Shown one piece after another: positions 1 to 11,631 of a stretch of DNA of 64,000 nucleotides. Where the stretch lies: NCBI GenBank assembly GCA_963855995.1, contig OY979721.1, positions 15,851,893-15,915,892 on the forward strand. The letters are read 5' to 3'. The notes beneath the pieces were generated by a model, which searched no databases, had not been told where the DNA came from, and saw only the letters and a list, made by a program, of their open reading frames with translations. This DNA comes from Muricea muricata. Its lineage: Eukaryota > Cnidaria > Anthozoa > Malacalcyonacea > Plexauridae. How positions within the stretch are numbered: the first letter of the stretch is position 1; every line of letters starts with the position of its first letter. The position numbers were made by a program, and so were the translations under genes.

Positions 1-1509
1 GATGCCTGGATACAGTAAATACTTTACCAGAGTTCTTCGTATTACATCGACTTGAAAAAGTTTTAAGTCACATGAAGCTTTTAGTTGATACTATGCAATT
101 TCAAATTTTACAGACTTCTTAATTAACATGCCAAATTTACCTTGTTGAACATAAGGTCTTTCCTGAGAAAAAGTAAAACTGTCTGGCATTATATGGAGTA
201 GAATAATTTAAATTAGTTTGAGACTTTGATTTGATAACAATTTTGATTTGTACTATTTACAATACAAGTGACCGGGTTGTATCGGATATACAAACCCAAG
301 CTGAAGGCGAGATATCTGACATACACAGATGCGAATGTTGTAAATGGCTTGTGAAACTCGTCAATTTTATACATCAGATCTATAGCAAAGTGATTTTGAA
401 AATACCGATTCTGTAAGATGAGAAAATGATTTCTTTTGTGTTTCCTGTATGATTTATTACTTTATAAGTTTCTTAATTAAAATTACAACATATTGCCTAC
501 TGGAACTTTTTATATTGTTTGGTTGTGGTGAATTTGTATTTTGGCAATTGAAATATTTCTGAATTTGTATGTGCATTTCCTTTGCTTCAGTTCAAGTTTA
601 CATTTCAAATATTCCACTTTGTAATACTTGCGTGGTAATAATAATATAAGAAAACAGGTTTACATGGCTCTTGAATATAGTCTTTTCAACAAGTAAGTAA
701 AGATGAATTTATACTTCAAAGAGATATGTTCCTAACCTGACAATGGTACCTTCCAAAAAGACTAAATTTAAATTGATTCTTCGAATAAATTTTTTACTTT
801 TCAATCCAAGATCAATCTAAGTTATGTATTTCTACTTTTATTTTGGTCTCTTTAACACTGAAACTATCAATTGTATATAAAGCAACTTCACTATCGAGTG
901 ACTTCATTAGTTGCTGGGCAAAGCCAAAGCATTGATTTTTCGGCTGTTTTCAATGAAAAATAGAATTTTGCCCAAAGTTATCTCAAATAAATTATCACAA
1001 TTTGAACAAAAAGCTTCTGTTCTTGTGCCCACCAGAAAAATGAGATGTCTGAGACTTTCTTTGTATTTTTTTGCGAAAAATAGATCGCATGCACTGTTAT
1101 GCAAAGAAAAGTGTAAGAGATTGGTTTCTGAAAAATGTGCTACACACAATATTCTAAAAATGCTTGGTTTTTATTCTATGTATTTTTGAATTTTTTGTTA
1201 AAAAAAATAAAGGTAGCAATGTTTAGTGCATTTCACATTGTCAGGTTAGAAACGCAATAAGAAAAATGTGGCTCCGAACATTACAGCTTGGTCAATTTGG
1301 AATTTATAAAAAAATCGTTTCTTCGTTGTTTTTCGACGTTTTGAAGGGTTGTTTCGAGTACAAAAAAGTATTTTTAGGAAGAATTATGTGCCCACGTTAC
1401 ATGTCTCAAAGCCATCAAAATTCGTTGGTAATTCGTGCATGTATTTTTTCTGACTTATAAAAGCACAATTGATTAAAAATAATATTTTTCTTTTGACAAA
1501 AATACCTTT

Positions 1510-1620
1510 CTTCTGTGAGGCTGGCTGTATTTGAAAAAGCGTTGGTCAACGCTCCGCCAAAACTCGTGGGTTTTCTCCGGGTACTCCGGTTCTTCCCACT
1601 GGGAGAGTTGACAGGGTAGT
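1510..1620 (+). repeat. SINE tail fragment (mirrored at 21094-21204)
   Basis: Contains the phrase CGTGGGTTTTCTCCGGGTAC followed by TCCGGTT. The same phrase occurs in the tRNA-derived SINEs at 7853-8035 and, in altered form, at about 43850-44078. The tRNA-like head is missing, so this is a truncated copy. Family naming would need a repeat library. Confidence 0.6.
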
Positions 1621-2101
1621 TACATATGGTTATAAAAATGTGACTAACTTTTGAAAACCTTTCTACTTAGACTTGTTAAGCCTTCTCGTCATCTCTATCA
1701 GTTGCATGTTTTGAGCCACATGTTTTTCTTTGTAATTGTGAAACAACTCGTTATATGCTGGGTAAACCTTTGCAAAACTCTCAAAATTTATCACTTCAAG
1801 TTGTTTCATTGTTATAATATATTTTGAAGTATAAACATTTACTTACGTGGAAAAGACCCTAGTTTTTTAGGACTTTGTTCATTCACTTGTGTTATTGTTC
1901 TCTCTGCCATGTTCTGTTTTCTTCTGTTGTTATTTTAATAAGTACAATGTGTGGTAGTTAATCTCTTTTTATTGTTATTCAAATTGTATGTAATCTTTAC
2001 AAATTTTTTCAATAAATTGTTTACAAAATTTACTTGTGACCCCTTTTTAATTAAAAATTCAATTCCCATGGGAATTGAGAAATTGAATAAAAAAAATCCC
2101 C

Positions 2102-2219
2102 CTACCCCGGCCAGCTCCCCAAGTGCCACTTCCACCTAAGTAGAAGTACTTATACATGTAGTACAAGTACTTCTACTTATTCACGGTGGAAGTAGCACTC
2201 GGAGAACTGGCCGGGGTAG
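2102..2219. repeat. 118-bp hairpin, left-arm copy
   Basis: Mirror of 20495-20612. The outer stem of about 35 bp runs from CTACCCCGGCCAG to CTGGCCGGGGTAG, and a second inner stem is built on AGAAGTACTT. See the finding on the three copies of this hairpin. Confidence 0.8.
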
Positions 2220-3054
2220 CCGGCAAAGAGAAGACCAACTTTGCAAGTGCTAATACAATTGCTAAGTTGATCTTCCCTAGAGAGCAGCCGCGCGTACCTA
2301 ACAAATTAAAACAACAAACGTTAGTGACTTAAGTACTTAGCATGCAAATTTGATTCCCAAAGCCAAAATGTCAAGTGCCCCCCGCTGATCCTACCAACTG
2401 CCTACCTGCCTCAGTTCTAAGCTGTCTTCCTCAGTTCTAAGCTCCTGCATTCCATTCGTTACCTTCACTTTCCTCACCATCGCACAGTCACTCACAGCTG
2501 ATAAACCCGCATGCACCACCACCACCCCGACTGCCACCCAATTTCGAAAATTAAAAGAGTTAAAATTTCGGTAAAGTATGCATTTTAAATGCAATTTATT
2601 TGGATATTTTAGATCAAACGTAAACAGAAAAAGCTCGTACATAAAAACAGGTGAGAATTCTATTTAAAATTTGCTTGCAAAATATAAAACTTAATTCGCA
2701 TTTTTCTTAGTTAATAGTATAGATCAATTTAGTTGATGTTGAAACCTACTCTTAACTGTTTTGTTAGAAGTGACGACAGATTTTGGTTTTTAAGCATACT
2801 TTCAAAAATTTTAATTCCTTTAATAAACCTAACCCCATGCAACTTACACACGGCGCACACCCTCGCAGTCCATACATTTAGCTAATAAATTACGTTATAA
2901 ACAAAAAAGCAAAATAAAAAGATAAATTACGTTATCTCTAGCTACTTAAACCCACTTAGACTGAGTTTTTGATTGAATTTTCAAACGTAAAACCTTAGCT
3001 GAATGGGCATGGGCTTTTCGTTGTGTTAACTGTTCCGGAGTAAATATAAACCTG

Positions 3055-3294
3055 GGGCCGGTTGTATCAAAGGCGTTTAGCTTAAACGGTGGATAAGTGA
3101 AATTTAAAAATCAGTTTTACACCTAGTACGGAACCGAAATTATGAGTTGAAATAGAATAAATGTTTAGTTTTATATATAATTGTTCTTCTCAGGTCAAAT
3201 AACTTCAGCTGGTTTGTTTATACAACATGGAAACTTGTTTCATATTTTTGACTTATCCACCGTTTAAGCTAAACGCCTTTGATACAACCGGCCC
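3055..3294. mobile_element. 240-bp MITE, GGGCCGGTTG termini, CTG target duplication
   Basis: Terminal inverted repeats of about 43 bp begin GGGCCGGTTGTATCAAAGGC and read inward through a TTTAGCTTAAACGGTGGATAAG core. The trinucleotide CTG flanks both ends (3052-3054 and 3295-3297), which fits a 3-bp target site duplication. The other arm carries it at 19420-19659 (flanks CAG on that strand). Unit B has the uninterrupted site at 26432-26434. It has no coding capacity. Confidence 0.85.
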
Positions 3295-3795
3295 CTGATA
3301 CTTACCAAAGTCCAAGGCTGGGTCAAATAAGCATGAGAATTAGGCAAAAATAAAAAGCAATTGAAACTCAACAGATTCACTAAAGTTGTTTTTTTTTTGG
3401 CAACTTATATCCTTAAGTGTAGATGACATGCAATTTTTAATGCCGTAATTCTCACACTTATTTAACCGAAACGCCTTCATTTGCATGGTACCTCGCAGCT
3501 GCTCTCAAACCACCTTCGTAATTTGCTTTAGTGTACACAAACAATGACTTCATTGTTCCTGCTTACCAAAACAAATCTGAAAGCACCAAGATACTTATCA
3601 TATTAATAATCAAAGAGGATTCGCATTATGCAGTAATTACCATAAACAGACGCATCACCATTGAAACAAAGCATGCCGTATTCCCATGGGAATTTAAAAT
3701 GCACAAAAAAATATAATGATCCTACTGATTTGCATGGATGTATGAGCCAAATTAGCTAAGAAACAAAGAAATGATATATTCCCTTGGGAATTTAA

Positions 3796-4030
3796 TGTAG
3801 CAAAAAGATGGCGGGTGTTGATTTTACCAGAATGCCTTGCGGTCTGAAATCGTTTAAAAACTTAAGGTAAATTAACCTCGTTTGAGGAACAGACAGATAG
3901 GTTATTTTGTCACTTGTGTTAAAATTCCGTCCATTAGCTTATCTTAAATATCATTTCACTGCTATTCTTGATTGATACCCGCATTAAATTCTGGTAAAAT
4001 CGACATGCCACCATTTGTTTTGCTACGGTG
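3796..4030. mobile_element. 235-bp MITE with GTAGCAAAA termini
   Basis: The inverted ends read TGTAGCAAAAAGATGGCGG and, on the other side, the complement of CACCGTAGCAAAACAAATGG. Both lead into a TCGATTTTACCAGAAT-like block. It is mirrored at 18684-18918, and a third diverged copy sits at 24369-24609. Non-coding and non-autonomous. Confidence 0.75.
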
Positions 4031-4966
4031 AATTGGAATACAAGTCAAATTTTCTCGCTTTTTAACCAGAGAACACATTCTTTAAAGGTAGAACGACGGA
4101 ATTGATCGTTTGCAATCGACGCCATCTTTGTTGACGTTTGAAACACATGGCAACCACAAAGTATCTATTCATTATATCTGATCCTATCGAGCCATACATC
4201 TTTAAAGTATCATTCATAATACGCTAAAACTAACGATGAAATAGTAAATTGACACAAGTACTTCGCTGTAAACAGCTGAAGTAATCTGCAGAGTCAACCA
4301 AGATGGCGCCCAATCACACGAAATGACGGCATGTGCAAACCAAAAATAGTGACCAAATGCATCAACTATAATTTAGTGGCATTATTACGAAACTTATTTT
4401 TGTAAAACGTTCAATCCTACATGTTATTTTGTTTTGTTTTTAGAAATATCCAAATCCAAATGTTAGAGACGAAATTTCCAGGCGTTAAGGTATTGTTTCT
4501 TTAAAAAATATTGTCGACATTTACCATATTTTTACCTGTTTTTTGACTCGAAAATTGACTGCCAAACTCCTAGATATTCTATTTAATTATTTTGTTGAAT
4601 GTATTTGATATCAATGTTATTTCAATCCAATTTTTTTCACTTAATTTGCTGTCTTTTCTTTTTCATTAACGAGAAATATCTATTAAATCCTCTTTGATCC
4701 CTCAATAATAAGTATCTTGTTTTCTACTAACTTGCACATTACCACTACTTTCTATTACAATGTCGTGTCTTCTTATTCTTGTGGATTGTTGTTTTGTGGG
4801 TCTTGCCGTCCAGGATCGTTCATTCTTTTCTCTTCTTGTGCGTTTTTTTCACATCCCATCACCCTTTGCAATAGTAGAAAGAATTAAGTCATGAGATGAT
4901 AGTTACGAATAATTTATAAACTATAACATGATAAGTTTCTTGTACGTTTGCATGGTGAATACAATA

Positions 4967-5052
4967 TACTTATTAAGCTTTGTGGAAACACCACGTAAAT
5001 TTATTATTGCAATAATAAATTTACGTGGTGTTTCCACAAAGCTTAATAAGTA
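4967..5052. repeat. 86-bp near-perfect palindrome
   Basis: The sequence from TACTTATTAAGCTTTGTGG to its reverse complement is continuous, with the axis in TTATTGCAATAA. Mirrored at 17662-17747. It is the first of a row of foldback elements in 4.97-6.11 kb. Confidence 0.9.
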
Positions 5053-5069
5053 AACTATAACATATTAAG

Positions 5070-5212
5070 CACTTATTGGATGAGGTTTTTGTGATATGCG
5101 AAATGATCAATGTCGAGGTAAGAGTTATCAGCCGAGCCGAAGGCGAGTCAGATAACTCTTACCAAGACATTGATAATTTTGCATATCACAAAAACCGAAT
5201 CCGATAATTGCT
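5070..5212. repeat. Foldback element, about 143 bp
   Basis: Arms share GGTTTTTGTGATATGC and GGTAAGAGTTATC and meet around a CGAGCCGAAGGCGAG centre. Mirrored at 17502-17644. Imperfect arms suggest it is older than the 86-bp palindrome next to it. Confidence 0.75.
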
Positions 5213-5414
5213 TTATTATACATTGTAAGTCTTTTTCCTCGAGCAATTGACGAATTTCGCCTTCGGAAGAGCTTAAAAAGCAAGATGCCATAACATGAAA
5301 CAGAAAATATCGAAAAAATGTTGTTGCCATGCCAACCATTGATGCCAACGAATACCGCATACTGTAATAATCTGCACCGTAGGCTCAACATGCAGATAAC
5401 TCAGTTATCTGCTA

Positions 5415-5665
5415 GCAGATAACTGAGCCATAGAATAAGAATACATAGAAGGGCCACTCGCGTCGGAGCCTTTGGAGTTTTTGAAGCCGCGCATGTCGCA
5501 TTACGCACGTTATTAGCATTTTCTCAGCCAGTCAATTGCATTTTCTGGCCAATAGGAATGCTGAACTGGCTGGTGGCAGCCAGTAAACTGCATAAACATA
5601 GTGTGACATGTTGCACTGCTGAGTGGCCCTTCTATGTATTCTTATTGTATGACTGAGTTATCTGC
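5415..5665. mobile_element. Foldback MITE, about 250 bp
   Basis: Ends pair over GCAGATAACTGAG and then AATAAGAATACATAGAAGGG and CCACTC. The interior carries a smaller inverted pair, CAGCCAGT/ACTGGCTG. Mirrored at 17049-17299. No coding capacity. Confidence 0.75.
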
Positions 5666-5746
5666 AGATTGTGTGATAGTCGCATTTATCTGCATACAAC
5701 TGACCAATCACAACGCATAAAACAACTGCAATGTATAGTAATTAAC

Positions 5747-5852
5747 ACTTATTGACTGAGACCGAGGGAAACAGTATGTTTTGTGGACCAGAGACTGTCG
5801 ATGTCGAGGGTCCACAAAACATACTGCTTTCCCGAGGTCTCAGTCAATAAGT
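5747..5852. repeat. 106-bp foldback hairpin
   Basis: Arms run from ACTTATTGACTGAGACC through ACAGTATGTTTTGTGGACC and back. Mirrored at 16862-16967. It directly abuts the ACTGAGTG element that follows. Confidence 0.8.
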
Positions 5853-5856
5853 ATTT

Positions 5857-6107
5857 TATTATATACTGAGTGCCAAAAGAGAAGAAAAGTACCACAAATC
5901 AATCAAACATGTGTAAAAAGGATTACCTTTTACCTGACATGGCTACGTGAGGCTTTGTGGATTTGTTGTCTACCGGTGAATAAAAGTAATGTCCACCGCT
6001 TAGCTACGTTGCCAGGGAGACAATAGAATTTCTCCACTATCACGTGATACGTTCTTAACCAATAAGAAACAGGAATAAATGAACTTTGACACTCAGTATA
6101 TTATAAA
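5857..6107. mobile_element. MITE-like element with TATACTGAGTG ends
   Basis: The ends TATACTGAGTGCCAAA (about 5863) and the complement of TATACTGAGTGTCAAA (about 6090) face each other across roughly 230 bp. Mirrored at 16607-16857. An 81-codon open frame overlaps the element, but it resembles no protein and I do not call it. Confidence 0.6.
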
Positions 6108-7852
6108 ATAGTATTAATTAGGCCGGCCAAATTATTGTGTAAGCTGTTAATATGAAATTTTTTTATTAAAATCTCGAGAATCATTAATAAATCGTGAGCA
6201 AAACACAAAAGAAAATCATAGCCGTGAAGGAGTCTTTATTTCTCACACGCACACAACTTGCAGCTACCCTAATTTATGAATTTAGATTAAAATATCTCGA
6301 GAATTAAACAACACGTAAGGAATGTGTAAATTCTTAAAGCTCTTTCGAACAATAAAAATTAATATCTCGCACTAATCTCTCTCAAAAGCTCTCTCAAATT
6401 TATTGCCGATATCTCTTTGAGAATTACTGTGCACGTGAAATGTAACTTATATCAAAACTAGCTTACTTCAAGCTGTTTGGGAATCAAGATTTTACGTGTC
6501 AACGAGATCAAATATGAATCTAAGATGGCAGACAGCGCATTAAATTTCTATCTTTACGACCAACTCCCCAACGAAAGGCTTTAATTCGCTCGAAAGTCGA
6601 ATTTTGTTTTTTTTTTATTGTTTCAGGTAGTGAAAGATCCTGTGTGCTTTTTACAGTACTACCGACACTAGCAACGTTAGTGCGAGATGTTAATTTTTAT
6701 TGAAACAAAAGCTGAACTGCTAAAAAAATGGAAACGACAAGATAAAATAAAAAAACTTACTTTCACTCTATCTTTGGATCTTCTTGGCTTCGGTTGTTCT
6801 CGTTTCATCATGCTGTTTATGGTTTCATCTGGTTGGCGCACTCTCTTCATGGAGCATCAAGGCGGTCCAGTAGGTAACTAGCTCACTCGTGTCCAGTCAA
6901 CCAACATAAAATAAGGAGAAAATTAATGTTACAAAATATTTTAGAATATAGGACACTAAGCTTTAATTGAATTGACTTTAACAAACCGTACATTGTGATA
7001 GTATTTGCATCTTAACATCTGATGGAGACGGCTTGTGATTTACTTCTTATGTCGATATGAATTCTTTCCCATCTTGTTGCATCATTAGTTGATGGTTGTT
7101 GTATTCACTTTTTACTTGGCATTCTTTGAAAAAAAAATTACGATGTTCAGAAAACTGTTTACAAGATAAGCAAAGAAAACTACGTTCACAAGCATTAGAG
7201 AGGACTAAGTAATTATAATAGGCGTGACAGGTCACAGAGGTTAGTCGACGAAGAAACTCATGGACAAATTCCCGGCATGATGATACCCCGATAGCAAGAA
7301 ATACAGCAAGTGTAGAACGTGTACGTGTGAGCTTAAACTGTATGTATGCAACTCCAAGAAAAGCGCAACACAAAATGGCGGAATTTAAAGACATTTCTGG
7401 TGTCATTTCCAGTTCCCTAACTTTCGCGGACAAATATATTTATATATTTTTCTCAAATTTTTTTGAAGTAAATCTAGATGGATTTTGTGAATAAACAAAT
7501 TGAAAAAAGTATTGCCCACGTTAGGAAACTAGAACGGGCGCCCAAGAATGCCCACAATTTCTCCAATCTGGATTATATTTATTGATTGCGCAAATGACTG
7601 ATAAAAAATAAGAGAGTAATAAAATACCAAATGGTTTCCTCTTCAAGATAGTGTCATACATGCGCGCGGCATTTCGGGATATTTGGGAAAACTCGTGTTG
7701 AAGTTGAACCTAAGGCAACATGCCAAGTACATGGATGACGCTATCCTGCTCAGGAAACTATTTCGTAATTGTCTTACAAAATGATGACAGTGAAACACAA
7801 GTCAACGCCACGGCATTTAAATTTCTCGTGTAGGATTGTTTGATCCTGCACA

Positions 7853-8035
7853 GTAATAGCCAAGTGGCGCAATCGTCAGAGCAAACGCCTATCACATGTG
7901 AGGTCGTGGGTTCAATCCTTACTTCAGACTCGTGACACCCATGTGAGGAGTTAGTCAGTCGTGGGTTTATTCCGGGTACTCCGGTTTGCGAATGTTGACT
8001 GGATGGTTAAAATTGTAAAATATCAGTAATCACCG
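7853..8035 (+). mobile_element. tRNA-derived SINE (mirrored at 14679-14861)
   Basis: A box-A-like TAGCCAAGTGG and a box-B-like GGTTCAATCC, spaced as in a tRNA promoter, are followed by a tail with GTGGGTTTATTCCGGGTACT. The cloverleaf is incomplete, so it is a SINE rather than a tRNA gene. Similar tails occur at 1510-1620 and about 43850-44078. Confidence 0.7.
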
Positions 8036-9789
8036 GAACACGGGTACTTAACTAAACTGCTGACGATGAGGCGGAACTCATAATGAATTAATGAAAATGT
8101 GTTTCACTGTAGTTATCATATAATGTAATTGCCAAGCTGAATGAATAATTCTCCAGTAACTACGTCATATGAATAACTTACAATTATGAGAGTAGTGGGG
8201 GGGGGGGGGCAGCATAAAGATTGAAGTAGTGTCAAGGAAGGGGTACTACCCTGACGGGTACTAGGCGAAGAAGTAGAGTAAACAAGAGGAAGAAGATTAA
8301 ATTGGAGTAAATAAGGGGGATTGGGGTAAAGAAGGGGAGAAGCAGGATAAAGAAACCAGTGGAAGGGGGTGCTATCCTGGAAGGAGTACCCGGGAAAGAA
8401 GAGGGTGAACAGGAGGAAAAGTAGATTGGAGAAAAGAAAGGGGAAATTAAACGGATCAGGAAATTCAGACTTGCAATTCAAATGAAAGGCAGCTCATTGG
8501 TCATGTAAACACTCGTTGAATCATGGTTCTCGCTTGCCTTTAGCTTGGAATCATCTTTGAATTTGAACTGAAAGTCTGAATTTGCATGTTTCTTGTATAG
8601 AGTGCAGTGTATCAGAACAGAAGAGGTTTTGAAGAAAAAGAAAGAAAGAATAAAAGTAAGTTAAAATTTGTAAAGAATAATGAAGAAACTATTGGTACAG
8701 CACTTGATACATGATGATAATCATCATTATAAACTCTCTATTAATCCGGGGGGGGGGTATAATAGAGAATTTGCAATGATAGTAAGTATATTGTAATATT
8801 TGGGTTTTTACCACTAAATCCTCTTGAAAGTTCTTTTTGGCTGTGGCTTCTCTCATCACAGTTGTCTGTGCTTGTCTTGCAAAATCTCTGGAATATCTAT
8901 AACGTGAAGGTCAATATTTAAGATTAGAAAAATAGAAACCGTAAAATAGAAAGAAATTTAAATCGTGGCGAATACTTTTTACGGTCTTGCTGGCATGACA
9001 AAAAGAGAGTATAGATTTATAAGATCATGTTGATTTATCCTTTATCTGAACTATATTTAACTTAGATTTTAAAATAGATTTCACCCTGGTAAGCAGACCG
9101 AATGGGTTTTCAAACAAGATAACATTTAATGACTAAAACGTGCACAGAATAGTTAGAGAATGCTTACATGTCGAATAAAAATCCAATACTTTTAATGTCC
9201 AACTACACAATAGCGATTTTCGTTGCATTTCTAGACTGGAGAAGAAGACGACGCCATTTTGATTTTGATTTCTCCCGACAACGGCAGATTTGTCTTCGCA
9301 ATTTTTTTCCATTTCTTCGTCGTTTTAGCTCCAATTTGCTCGTTGTGTTTCTTTCGTACCTTCCTCGCCATTTCCGTACAATCAATGGACATTTATACTC
9401 AAGATTAAGACTGTATTGAGACTTTCAAAATGTTCGTCAGGAGACATAAAAATCGAAGCTTCTTCTTCGGGTTGCAGAAGCAAATGACGTCAGACGACCT
9501 TTGTCCGCCAGCAAATACCCGTATGTATAACATTCAATGATCTTTTTAGGAAGCTGAAAATCAGTTTTTATTGCGCGAACGAAATGTTTTTGCCATTATT
9601 TCTTACTCAGGTCTTTCTTCTACTACTTTACTTCCAGTTTAGTTAGGTAACTTGCCAAAAGAAACGCCTGTAAGGGACAATTTTGCATTTTTTTTTTATT
9701 TCGATGCTGATGAAGAAGAGAAGACTCGTTAGAGCTTTCATTGGCAAATATCTTTCCCTCCGTGGCCGAGAGGTAAAGACAACTGTCTT

Positions 9790-9888
9790 GACTTCGATTT
9801 TGGGTGGATCGAGGACCGGTCCAGTTCAACTGAGTTTGGTAAGAATTTAATTCTGATCGGTGCTCGATCCACCCAAAACTGAATTCAA
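9790..9888. repeat. Foldback hairpin, about 100 bp
   Basis: Arms contain TTTTGGGTGGATCGAG and its complement CTCGATCCACCCAAAA. Mirrored at 12825-12923. Small open frames across it are palindrome by-products. Confidence 0.7.
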
Positions 9889-10030
9889 AGCTGGGCGTGG
9901 AGTGCAGGAAAACACTAGGCAGAACCGCGAGGCCAAGGAGGCAAACGTTATTTTCCTAGTGTTGTTAACTAATATTTAAGCAAATTTCATTAACTTGACT
10001 GTTGGGGACAGACCTGTAGGGTTGGTGCAT

Positions 10031-10110
10031 TGAAGACTTCTCGTCGTTATTTCCCTTCGTTCAAGAAGACAAGTTGTCTTCATCGAGAAATAACGACGAA
10101 AAGACTTCAA
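10031..10110. repeat. 80-bp foldback hairpin
   Basis: Arms TGAAGACTTCTCGTCGTTAT and the near complement flank a short centre with AAGAAGACAAGTTGTCTTC. Mirrored at 12603-12682. It is followed at 10119-10182 by two face-to-face copies of AAACCACTACACT. Confidence 0.75.
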
Positions 10111-10238
10111 GACACCACTAAACCACTACACTTTAAAGCTACAGTGTAGTGGTTTAGCTAGCTAAACCACTACACTGTGCCAATAATATATGGCTGACTT
10201 CTTCCTAACGCTTACGGTACGACCATGGATGCGCAAAG

Positions 10239-10540
10239 ATGCGCAAACACATTAAAGCCTTGAAAGCAAGTGTTTTCTTTTAGGAAAGAATCAAGGACGA
10301 CAACGCTTACTAAATCAAAGCCGTCTAGTCATGTTTTAAGTACTTCAGCTATGTTTAACGATCTTTTACCAGATCTTTGCAAGAGGAAAAGTAAAATTTT
10401 GCATCATTATTATTAACTTTCCGTCAGTCGTTTCTTTCTTGATCGAGCATTATATGCCATTGTGTTCAGTGTCCTTGATACAGGAGCCATATACTTATGG
10501 CCTTGGGTTTAATTCCCAAACACTGAATGGCAGTGTTTTG
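10239..10540 (+). repeat. Inner tandem unit, copy 1
   Basis: Diverged direct copy of 11121-11430 in the spacer; the copy in the right arm is at about 12173-12474. Shared blocks include GCGCAAACAC, AACGCTTA(C/T)TAAATCAAA, TGTTTAACGATCTTTTA and CAAACACTG(A/C)ATGGCAG. No protein is encoded that I recognise. Confidence 0.7.
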
Positions 10541-11056
10541 CTCTTCCAATGAGATAACAAGATGGCACTGTAGAACGCGTGGTTTTATATAAGCTACGAG
10601 CGTCAAGATATCCTTGATAGGTAACTATTGATCCTACAATGGACACTTATGATCACTGCCAATAGGAACGTTTCCAACTCACAGCTTGTACATAATGGAT
10701 TTTATAGGTTGTGTCACAAGGAAACTGCAGTTCGGTCGTAAAATCAACTTGTTTTCAAGGTTGCCGGGTTTTAAACATTACTGACACTGTTAATGTTGTA
10801 GCTCGGAATTGTAAAACAACGGCGGCAATGCAGTTTTCTTGTGCCATAACCATATAAGCTACGACCGCCAAGCTTTATCCTTGATAGGAAAGAATTGATC
10901 CCACCAACGACATTTGTATTCTCTACCGATAGGAACGTTTGAGACTTACAGCTTGTACATAACGCATTTTATCGGTGAGTCGTAAAACCAACCTGTTACT
11001 GCTCAGCAAACTACCATTTCCCTCGATCAACGATAGTCGATGAAGCTTGGCGCTCG

Positions 11057-11631
11057 AGTTGTTCAGCTAAGTTAAACGATCTTTTATGGCGAGGTCTTTT
11101 CAAGAAGGCATGAAGCATAGATGCGCAAACACTGTACAGCCTGTAAAGAATATGTCTTCTTTCGGGAAAGAGTCAAAGACGATAACGCTTATTAAATCAA
11201 AACTGTGTAGGCATGTTTTAAGTTGCTCAGCTATGTTTAACGATCTTTTATGACCAAGCCTTTGCAAGAAGGAAAGTCGAAGTTTGCATATACTATTGAC
11301 TTTCCGTCGGTCGTTTCTTTCTTGATCGAGCTTTATATGTCATTGTGTTCAGTGTCCTTGATATAGGAGTCATGTATTTATGGCCTTGGGTTTGATTCCC
11401 AAACACTGCATGGCAGTCTTCAGCTCTTTCAAGTAATAAGATAACTTTGGAACAAGATGGCAATGCGTTATTTACTATATGCCTGGTCATGCTGTAACTA
11501 ATCATGTAGTATATTCTACAAACCTTAACTCAGAACGTTGGCTGTCAGTTTCTATTCGTGGTTGCTTTGAAACATTGCAGATACTGCTAACCTGGCTATA
11601 ACCTGTAAAATGCTTGGTTTTACACAACCTA
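11057..11631. repeat. Spacer at the centre of the giant palindrome
   Basis: These 575 bp lie between the two arms; pairing stops at the CGCTCG ending at 11056 and the CGAGCG starting at 11632. The spacer is not unique sequence. Positions 11121-11430 are a diverged direct copy of 10239-10540 in the left arm, sharing the runs around GATGCGCAAACAC, TGTTTAACGATCTTTTA and GTGTTCAGTGTCCTTGATA. The palindrome axis therefore lies inside an older, imperfect tandem repeat with a period of about 880 bp. No gene is recognised. Confidence 0.8.

Larger units (their letters stand above)
1..11056 (+). repeat. Left arm of giant inverted repeat (cut by window start)
   Basis: The arm is the reverse complement of 11632-22713. 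Paired positions sum to 22714 from base 1 to about 8.2 kb and to 22713 from about 8.8 to 10.8 kb, so there is almost no net indel over 10 kb. The shift is fully explained by two G/C runs: 13 G at about 8197 against 16 C opposite, and 10 G at about 8748 against 8 C opposite. Spot checks show very few substitutions outside the centre. Base 1 pairs with 22713, so the arm may continue beyond the window. I see no recognisable gene; the small open frames are mirrored in both arms and match no family I know. It contains a MITE, a SINE, a SINE tail and a dense foldback cluster listed separately. Confidence 0.95.
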
